Translations under genes and position numbers: made by a program
The notes under the pieces: generated by a model
Seen by the model: the letters and a program-made list of their open reading frames with translations, nothing else
Database searches by the model: none
Told to the model about the DNA's origin: nothing
Assembly: GCA_052389435.1 (NCBI GenBank)
Contig: JBQTIB010000191.1
Coordinates: 1-18,045, forward strand
From: JBQTKD01 sp052389435
GTDB taxonomy: Bacteria > Actinomycetota > Actinomycetes > Sporichthyales > Sporichthyaceae
DNA: 18,045 nucleotides
Direction of reading: 5' to 3'
Shown here: piece by piece, positions 13,913 to 18,045 of the stretch
Position numbering within the stretch: position 1 is the first letter of the stretch
Layout: each line of letters begins with the position of its first letter

Positions 13913-14140
13913 ATGGAGATCGGCAGTGGGCAGGCTCAGGGCGACGGCTTCTGGGCCGACCTCAACAGAGATCTTGCCGATCCGAAGTTCCGGCGCCACT
14001 ACCTGCGCGAGTCCGAGCGGATCGCGGAGATTGATCGAATTCTCCAGGGGATCGATGGGACGAACATCCGGACCATTTCCGCCATGACCGGGCTGTCGCT
14101 GGAGCGATTGACCGAGCTGGGTGCGATCCCGGACGCCTGA
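13913..14140 (+). CDS. Small 75-residue protein with FWADL motif, unknown function
   Basis: The N-terminal part GFWADLNRDLADPKFRRHYL lines up with GQFWADLADDLSRPNFERDY of the XRE-type protein at 12863. Identical or similar residues continue to the next helix (ESERIAEIDRILQGID). The C-terminus, ISAMTGLSLERLTELGAI, looks like a short helix-turn-helix, much shorter than the XRE domain of its relative. ATG 13913 is preferred because of the -10-like TACGGT 7 nt upstream and the position of the motif. An ATG at 13850, overlapping the AbiEi-like stop, would add 21 residues. It lies 55 bases after the AbiEi-like gene and converges with the phosphoesterase gene. I do not recognise the family. Confidence 0.6.
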   Translation: MEIGSGQAQGDGFWADLNRDLADPKFRRHYLRESERIAEIDRILQGIDGTNIRTISAMTGLSLERLTELGAIPDA

Positions 14141-14177
14141 ACGAAAGGTTGCGGACGGTCGTCGCGCACCGAGCCCG

Positions 14178-14810
14178 TCACCGCCAGGGCAGGGGTGCGA
14201 GGTCTCGTGGTCCGGCGTCGATCAGCTCGCGGATCAGCTCCTCGTTCACCGGCTGCCCCGCCCACGCGTCGACACCGACATTGATCATGCGGCCGCGCTG
14301 GCGCCAGCTCTCGTGGACGTGCCCACACAGCAGCCACGAGCCATCGTCGGTCGGGCGCCAGGCGGCGAATTTGTCGGTGAGCAACTTGCCGTTGCGGCCG
14401 ACCTTCGGCTGCGGATTCGCTTCGGGGTAGGGGAAGTGGGAGACCTGAACCTCAACGCCGTTGCCGAGCGTCAGCCTGGTGTTCGTCAGGAACAGTTCGC
14501 TGAGTTGGCACCTGTCGCGATAGGTCTCGACGAACCGCTGGCTGCGGGAGCCGTTGGACGGGTGGCAGCGGTCGTGGTTGCCGGCGACCAAGGTTACTTC
14601 CACGGCGATCCCCGCGAGATGGGTCAGGGTGTCGTCGAGGCGGCCGAGGGCGACGTCCCCGAGATGCCACAGCTCGTCTTCGACGGAGAGCAGGCTCGCG
14701 GTCCGATGGACGAGGTCGACGTTCATGCGGTGCACGTCGGAGTACGGGCGTCCGCAGAACCCGATGATGTTCGCGTGCCCGTAGTGGGTGTCCGAGGTGA
14801 AGTACCGCAC
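14178..14810 (-). CDS. Calcineurin-like metallophosphoesterase
   Basis: This 210-residue metallophosphoesterase hydrolyses phosphoesters with two metal ions. All signature motifs are visible: SDTHYGHANI with D7, H9 and H12; HLGDVALG with D52; VAGNHD with N78, H79 and D80; VSHFPYP; and GHVHESW near the C-terminus. It belongs to the small YfcE/MJ0936-like or phage-type group whose first motif is S-D-T-H-x-G-H-x-N-I. The start is GTG 14810; a nearby ATG is out of frame. It is convergent with the small FWADL gene and divergent from the AbiE-like operon. Substrate is unknown; roles in nucleic acid or cyclic nucleotide turnover are possible. Confidence 0.92.
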   Translation of the reverse strand: MRYFTSDTHYGHANIIGFCGRPYSDVHRMNVDLVHRTASLLSVEDELWHLGDVALGRLDDTLTHLAGIAVEVTLVAGNHDRCHPSNGSRSQRFVETYRDRCQLSELFLTNTRLTLGNGVEVQVSHFPYPEANPQPKVGRNGKLLTDKFAAWRPTDDGSWLLCGHVHESWRQRGRMINVGVDAWAGQPVNEELIRELIDAGPRDLAPLPWR

Positions 14811-14845
14811 TGGGCAACCATGCCTGGCGGGGCCTGGGCTGCGCC

Positions 14846-14859
14846 CCCCGTTTTCGGGG
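14846..14859. other. Short hairpin CCCCG-TTTT-CGGGG
   Basis: This perfect 5-bp stem with a tetraloop lies in the 131-bp divergent gap upstream of both the phosphoesterase and the AbiE-like operon. Its position upstream of both genes argues against a terminator. Function is unclear. Confidence 0.3.
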
Positions 14860-14905
14860 CAACCTCCGCGGAATCGGCGCTCGTGGCGACCGGGACTGTC
14901 TGCGC

Positions 14906-14934
14906 TTGTCCTATTCTGTTTCTCGTTTTATGAT
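14906..14934 (+). promoter_or_regulatory. Predicted leaderless promoter of the AbiE-like operon
   Basis: A -35 element TTGTCC (14906-14911), a 17-nt spacer and a -10 element TATGAT (14929-14934) are followed by 7 nt and then ATG 14942. Transcription would start at or within one base of the ATG. No Shine-Dalgarno sequence is present. This is the best sigma-A-type promoter in the window. Confidence 0.7.
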
Positions 14935-14972
14935 GTTTCCCATGTCGGGAAACGCACTTATTCGAGAAACAG
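14916..14972. promoter_or_regulatory. Symmetric 57-bp double dyad over the AbiE-like promoter and start codon, candidate autorepressor operator
   Basis: Two nested inverted repeats share one centre at 14944. The outer arms are CTGTTTCTCG (14916-14925) and CGAGAAACAG (14963-14972). The inner arms are GTTTCCC (14935-14941) and GGGAAAC (14947-14953). Nine nucleotides separate outer and inner arms on each side. The dyad covers the promoter spacer, the -10 and the first codons. Known AbiEi antitoxins repress their operons by binding inverted repeats in the promoter, so the winged-helix product of 14942-16033 is the expected binder. Confidence 0.7.
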
Positions 14973-16033
14973 CTCCGCTGGGCGACGCGCTCAAAAGGCT
15001 CGCTGCACTGCTGCCTGCCTCCTGGCAACTGAACCGAGTGTCCGGCCCCACTGTGGGAAAGGCTCGTGTGGATGCGGTGGTCGAGCTCGCCGGCCCGAAC
15101 GGCGCGGGCGCGTCGTTCGTGGTCGAAGCCAAGCGGTCCGGTGCGATGCCGATTGCCCAGATGCTTGCCACGCTCCGTGAGTTGCAGGTGGGCAGTGGGT
15201 TGCCGGTGCTGTTCGCCTCGGACTACATCGGACCGGCGCTGCGGGAGGCGCTGGCGGAAGCCGGCATGAGCTACGTGGATGCGACGGGGTGGGTGCGGGT
15301 GGCCTGCGAGGATCCGCTGATCCTGCTCACCGGCATTGGCGCGCAGCGGGCCCCGCGCTCGCAGCAGCGCCTCAGCGCCGTGGTTCGCCTGAACGGAGTC
15401 GCGGCCAACCGGATCATCCGGACACTGTGCGAGACGCCGCCGCCGCTTGGCGTTCGGGAGTTGGCCGGGCTCGCCGAGGTCTCAGCCGGCTCGGTGTCGA
15501 AGTTGCTCGTCACGCTCGCGGCAGAGGGCGTCGTCGACCGCGACGAGGCCAGTGCCGTGGTCGCCGTGCGCCGGCGCGCGCTGATCCGGCGATGGGTCAG
15601 CGACTACTTCTTCGCCGAGTCCAACTCCGTTGTGCGGTACTGCATCGCTCCTCGCGGGCTGGAGCGCGCGCTGTCGCAAGTGGGGGAGCAGGCCGAGATC
15701 GCTCTCACCGGCTCCGCCGCCGCTCGGCGGATGTTGCCCACCTCGGCGACTTCGGTGGTGCCGCTTCGTCAGCTCGCCCTCTACGCGACCGACCCGGCAG
15801 GGGTAGCGGAAGCATCGGGTCTGATCGACGCCGACCCGGCCTCCTCCAACGTCGTAATCGCTCGTCCTCAGGACCTCGACATCCTGCGAAGATCCACGGT
15901 GGAGCGTCGGATCGTGTTGGCACCGGTGGCGCTGGTACTGGCGGACCTGCTGACCCTGCCGGGGCGTTCGGACGCCGAGGCCGAACAGCTCATGGATGCC
16001 CTTGCGGCCAATGACCCGGCATGGAGATTGTGA
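14942..16033 (+). CDS. AbiEi_2-like antitoxin/transcriptional regulator of a type IV TA-like operon
   Basis: This 363-residue protein has three parts. The N-terminal region (about 15-135) has a restriction-nuclease-like pattern, ARVDAVVELA then FVVEAKRSG (D44, E62, K64), followed by SGLPVLFASDYIGPALREAL and GMSYVDATGWVRV. This is the arrangement I know from AbiEi_2-type regulators. A winged helix-turn-helix (about 150-212) with VAANRIIRTL, VRELAGLAEVSAGSVSKLLV and EGVVDRDE follows. The C-terminal region (about 225-363) contains the ALTGSAAARRMLP and LYATDP segments of AbiEi-like proteins. ATG 14942 was chosen because the promoter and operator centre on it. Its TGA is one base before the ATG of the nucleotidyltransferase gene, so the two are co-expressed. 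Confidence 0.8.
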   Translation: MSGNALIRETAPLGDALKRLAALLPASWQLNRVSGPTVGKARVDAVVELAGPNGAGASFVVEAKRSGAMPIAQMLATLRELQVGSGLPVLFASDYIGPALREALAEAGMSYVDATGWVRVACEDPLILLTGIGAQRAPRSQQRLSAVVRLNGVAANRIIRTLCETPPPLGVRELAGLAEVSAGSVSKLLVTLAAEGVVDRDEASAVVAVRRRALIRRWVSDYFFAESNSVVRYCIAPRGLERALSQVGEQAEIALTGSAAARRMLPTSATSVVPLRQLALYATDPAGVAEASGLIDADPASSNVVIARPQDLDILRRSTVERRIVLAPVALVLADLLTLPGRSDAEAEQLMDALAANDPAWRL

Positions 16034-16034
16034 G

Positions 16035-16847
16035 ATGGCCGAACTGGTTCCCGAGTACGTCGCTGCGCGCAGGGTCCTACTCGATGCCCTCACTGCGCTC
16101 GAAGGACACCTCGACAATCTGATCCTCGTCGGCGCCCAAGCCGTCTATCACCACAGCGGCGACGCCGACCTGAACGTGCCGGTGATGACCACCGACGCCG
16201 ACCTGGCCATCAACACCGCGGACCTGGCCGACGTGCCCGAGATCGGCGCAGTCCTACGGCAGGCGGGATTCACTCCGGGCCCCAACCCCGGGCATTGGGT
16301 GTCGGCCGGTGACGTGGCGGTCGACTTGATGGTCGTGCCCCACCAGGCCGGTACCGCGAAGGTCTCGGCGCGCAGCGCGCGCCTTGCTCCACACGAGAAG
16401 CTCACCGCGCGCATTGCGCGCGGGTTGGAACCCGCGCTGGTGGACAACGGCCTGGTCGTCCTGGCCGCGCTTCACCCCCTCGACACGCGCACCGCGAGCC
16501 TTCGGGTCGCCGGTCCCGCCGCGTTGCTGACCGCGAAGCTGATCAAGATCGGTGAACGACTCGATCAGGCCGACAGGCAGCCGGACAGGCTCAAGGAGAA
16601 GGACGCCCTCGACGTCTTCCGGCTGCTGCAGGCTGTCGAGACCGAGGTGCTGGTCCGCGGGTTCGGCCTCCATCGGGCGGACGAGCACGCAGCGGCCGTC
16701 ACCGACGAGGCGTTGGACCTGATGCGCGCCGACTGCGCTACTCCGCAGGGGCGCATCCCGCTGTTGGCCGCTGCCGCTGCGCAGGGCGATCCCGTCGTTG
16801 CGCCCGCGTTCGCTGTGCTGGTTCGGGAGCTGCTGGCCGCCCTGTAA
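16035..16847 (+). CDS. AbiEii-like nucleotidyltransferase (candidate type IV toxin)
   Basis: This 270-residue protein has the DNA polymerase beta-type nucleotidyltransferase pattern: ILVGAQAVYHH (30-40, glycine motif), TTDADLAI with D54 and D56 as the first two metal-binding carboxylates, and GDVAVDLMVVP with D97 as the third. The C-terminal helical region has LLTAKLIKIGERL and LKEKDALDVFRLLQ, like the K-D-x-x-D stretch of AbiEii/MenA-type toxins. Such enzymes transfer nucleotides to RNA, in known cases tRNA, and block growth. ATG 16035 has GGAG 8 nt upstream and follows the regulator stop after one base. All catalytic residues seem intact. Whether it is toxic in this host is inference. Confidence 0.85.
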   Translation: MAELVPEYVAARRVLLDALTALEGHLDNLILVGAQAVYHHSGDADLNVPVMTTDADLAINTADLADVPEIGAVLRQAGFTPGPNPGHWVSAGDVAVDLMVVPHQAGTAKVSARSARLAPHEKLTARIARGLEPALVDNGLVVLAALHPLDTRTASLRVAGPAALLTAKLIKIGERLDQADRQPDRLKEKDALDVFRLLQAVETEVLVRGFGLHRADEHAAAVTDEALDLMRADCATPQGRIPLLAAAAAQGDPVVAPAFAVLVRELLAAL

Positions 16848-16848
16848 T

Positions 16849-16870
16849 GCGCCCGGCGCCGTCAGGGCGC
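16849..16870. terminator. Hairpin between convergent nucleotidyltransferase and integrase genes
   Basis: GCGCCC and GGGCGC pair with a 10-nt loop in the 14-bp gap and the last codons of the integrase. It is a weak candidate for a bidirectional terminator, with no T tract. Confidence 0.3.
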
Positions 16871-17989
16871 GCCCCGCGCTCGGTTCCTGGTGCGCTGGAA
16901 CGCCGTCATCGCGCGGTCGTCCGCGTCGGGGAGAGAGTGCAGGTACTTCTGGGTCGTCTGGATCTGACTGTGGCCCATCCGGTCCATCACTGTCTTCAGG
17001 TCCGCGCCGCCCGCCAGCAGCCACGACGCGTGCGCGTGGCGTAGGTCGTGCATCCGGACGTGGTGGCCGAGCTTCGCCTTCTCCAGCGACGGCAGCCATA
17101 CCCGCGTCCGGAAGGTGTTCCTAGAGACCGGGCTGCCCCCGGCGATCTCGATGGATGGGAACAGCAAGTCGTCCCGGCCGAGGCCGAGGTGCTGGATCCG
17201 GGCAGCGAGCAGGTCGAGTAGCTCCTGCCCGACTCGAACGGTGCGGGGTTCGTTGTTCTTCGGGTACGGCTTGACGATCATCCGTTCGCCGGTGGGGGAG
17301 TTCTTCTTCGACAACTCGACGATCGTCTCCTCGACGCTGATCGTGCGACGGAGGAAGTCGACGTGCCGTGGGCGCAGGGCGATGAGCTCGCCCCAGCGCA
17401 GCCCGGTCTCGATGGCCGTGAGCACCAGCGGCGTCCAGCGCTCGGGGATCGCGGTTAGGAGCTGGTCGAATTCCTCGGGCGTCAACGTGGGCAGCTTCTT
17501 GGCGACGACCTTGGGTAGCTCGGTCTCGGCGCAGGGGTTGTAGGGGATGATCCGGTCGCGGACCGCTCGCTTGAAGATGCTGTGCAGCATCACGTGGTAC
17601 TTCACAACGCTGCGAGCTGACAGTCCGTCAGCAACGGCGAAGGTCACCCACGCTTGGACGGTCGAAGGCATGATCTTGGCCATCGGCAGGTCGCCGAAGA
17701 ACGGCAGGAAGTGCCGGTCGAGGTAGGAGCGGTAGCTCTGCTTCGTGGAGAGCTCCAGGTGCCGGCTGGGCCACCACGTCTGCTCGACGTACTCGCGGAA
17801 GGTCGTCTTCCCAGCTGTCCGGTCGAACCAGGACCCGGCCTCAACAGAGCTCTCGGCACGTCGCGCGGCGTGCCGGGCCTCGCGCTCGGTGCCGAACGTG
17901 CCGGCGGATCGCTTGCTCCCGGTGGGGTCGCGGTAGAGCGCGATGAACCGCGTCCCGGTCGCGCCGCGGCGCTTCGTCACCCACGGCAT
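16862..17989 (-). CDS. int: Tyrosine recombinase/integrase
   Basis: This 375-residue phage/ICE-type integrase performs site-specific recombination between attP and attB. An N-terminal arm-binding domain (about 1-60: RFIALYRDPTGSKRSAGTFG, EREARHAARRAE) and a SAM-like core-binding domain (about 62-150) precede the catalytic domain. Active-site residues are R198 (ETGLRWGELIAL), K240 or K244 in the MIVKPYPKNN beta hairpin, H314 and R317 (RMHDLRHAHASWLL), H340 (DRMGHSQIQTT) and nucleophile Y349 (QKYLHSL). All are present, so it should be active. ATG 17989 is preceded by GGAGG at 8 nt. It points inward with its 5' end toward repeats at the window edge. No excisionase is visible in the window. Confidence 0.96.
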   Translation of the reverse strand: MPWVTKRRGATGTRFIALYRDPTGSKRSAGTFGTEREARHAARRAESSVEAGSWFDRTAGKTTFREYVEQTWWPSRHLELSTKQSYRSYLDRHFLPFFGDLPMAKIMPSTVQAWVTFAVADGLSARSVVKYHVMLHSIFKRAVRDRIIPYNPCAETELPKVVAKKLPTLTPEEFDQLLTAIPERWTPLVLTAIETGLRWGELIALRPRHVDFLRRTISVEETIVELSKKNSPTGERMIVKPYPKNNEPRTVRVGQELLDLLAARIQHLGLGRDDLLFPSIEIAGGSPVSRNTFRTRVWLPSLEKAKLGHHVRMHDLRHAHASWLLAGGADLKTVMDRMGHSQIQTTQKYLHSLPDADDRAMTAFQRTRNRARGAP

Positions 17990-18010
17990 GCCCGCACCTC
18001 CGCCCCGTCC

Positions 18011-18042
18011 TTGTGGGCAGTTTGTGGGCAGACCTGCCCACA
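18011..18042. repeat. Three copies of TGTGGGCAG upstream of the integrase gene, candidate arm-type sites
   Basis: TTGTGGGCAG occurs at 18011-18020 and 18022-18031, an 11-bp period. An inverted copy CTGCCCACA lies at 18034-18042. They are just upstream of the integrase start (17989). Direct repeats at about one helical turn next to an integrase gene suit arm-binding sites of attP. The array may continue past the window edge. Confidence 0.55.
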
Positions 18043-18045
18043 CGC

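Noticed and set aside
14846..14859. CCCCG-TTTT-CGGGG hairpin as a transcription terminator
   Set aside because: It lies upstream of both divergent genes, so there is no transcript for it to end. The T run is in the loop, not after the stem.
1..18045. CRISPR array, tRNA or rRNA gene
   Set aside because: No regularly spaced repeats of CRISPR type, and no cloverleaf with a CCA-type or T-arm signature noticed. The repeats at 18011-18042 are too short and too few.

Overview
The window is high-GC DNA with actinobacterial character. It has GTG and TTG starts, 4-bp start/stop overlaps, predicted leaderless promoters with a -10 hexamer 6-7 nt before the start codon, and actinobacterial-type MobF relaxase, IS256, ISL3 and AbiE families. 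No rRNA, tRNA, replication gene or core metabolic operon is visible. Everything fits an accessory mobile region, such as an integrated conjugative or mobilizable element or plasmid. Genus cannot be fixed from the sequence.

Layout. (1) 1-691: the 3' end of an IS5-family transposase, running into an unidentified gene fragment. (2) 821-5285, minus strand: a conjugation operon transcribed as MobF relaxase/helicase (traA-like), a small DUF4913-like protein and an orphan C5 cytosine methyltransferase. Both junctions are 4-bp start/stop overlaps. (3) 5463-9969, plus strand: a gene broken by two insertions. An IS256-family element (5550-7098, duplication AGTCCATA) and an ISL3-derived element (7254-9355, duplication TGATTGGA) each sit between perfect 8-bp direct repeats. 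Removing both, with one copy of each repeat, rejoins 29 + 49 + 201 codons without a frameshift into a 279-residue DUF4062/TIR-like protein. The ISL3 derivative has lost most of its transposase and holds a divergent pair: a GlxA/AraC-type regulator and an ABM-fold monooxygenase. (4) 10018-12791, minus strand: a two-gene operon of a DUF6880-like helical protein and a PD-(D/E)XK nuclease-like protein, with a GTGA overlap. (5) 12863-14140, plus strand: an XRE-type regulator, an AbiEi-like winged-helix protein and a 75-residue protein sharing its N-terminal FWADL motif with the XRE regulator. (6) 14178-14810, minus strand: a calcineurin-like phosphoesterase. (7) 14942-16847, plus strand: a type IV toxin-antitoxin-like pair, AbiEi_2-like regulator and AbiEii-like nucleotidyltransferase. 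A strong leaderless promoter is overlaid by a symmetric 57-bp dyad. (8) 16862-17989, minus strand: a tyrosine integrase, with repeats before its start that look like arm-type binding sites.

How the parts fit (inference): the relaxase and integrase supply transfer and integration, and the methyltransferase may protect the element on entry. The middle is cargo of stability and defence type: the AbiE pair, the nuclease pair, AbiEi/XRE regulators and a broken TIR-like gene. The IS insertions mark that broken gene as dispensable or selected against. The best candidates for an undescribed system are the DUF6880-like/PD-(D/E)XK pair, the FWADL-motif pair flanking the AbiEi-like gene, and the reconstructable 279-residue gene.
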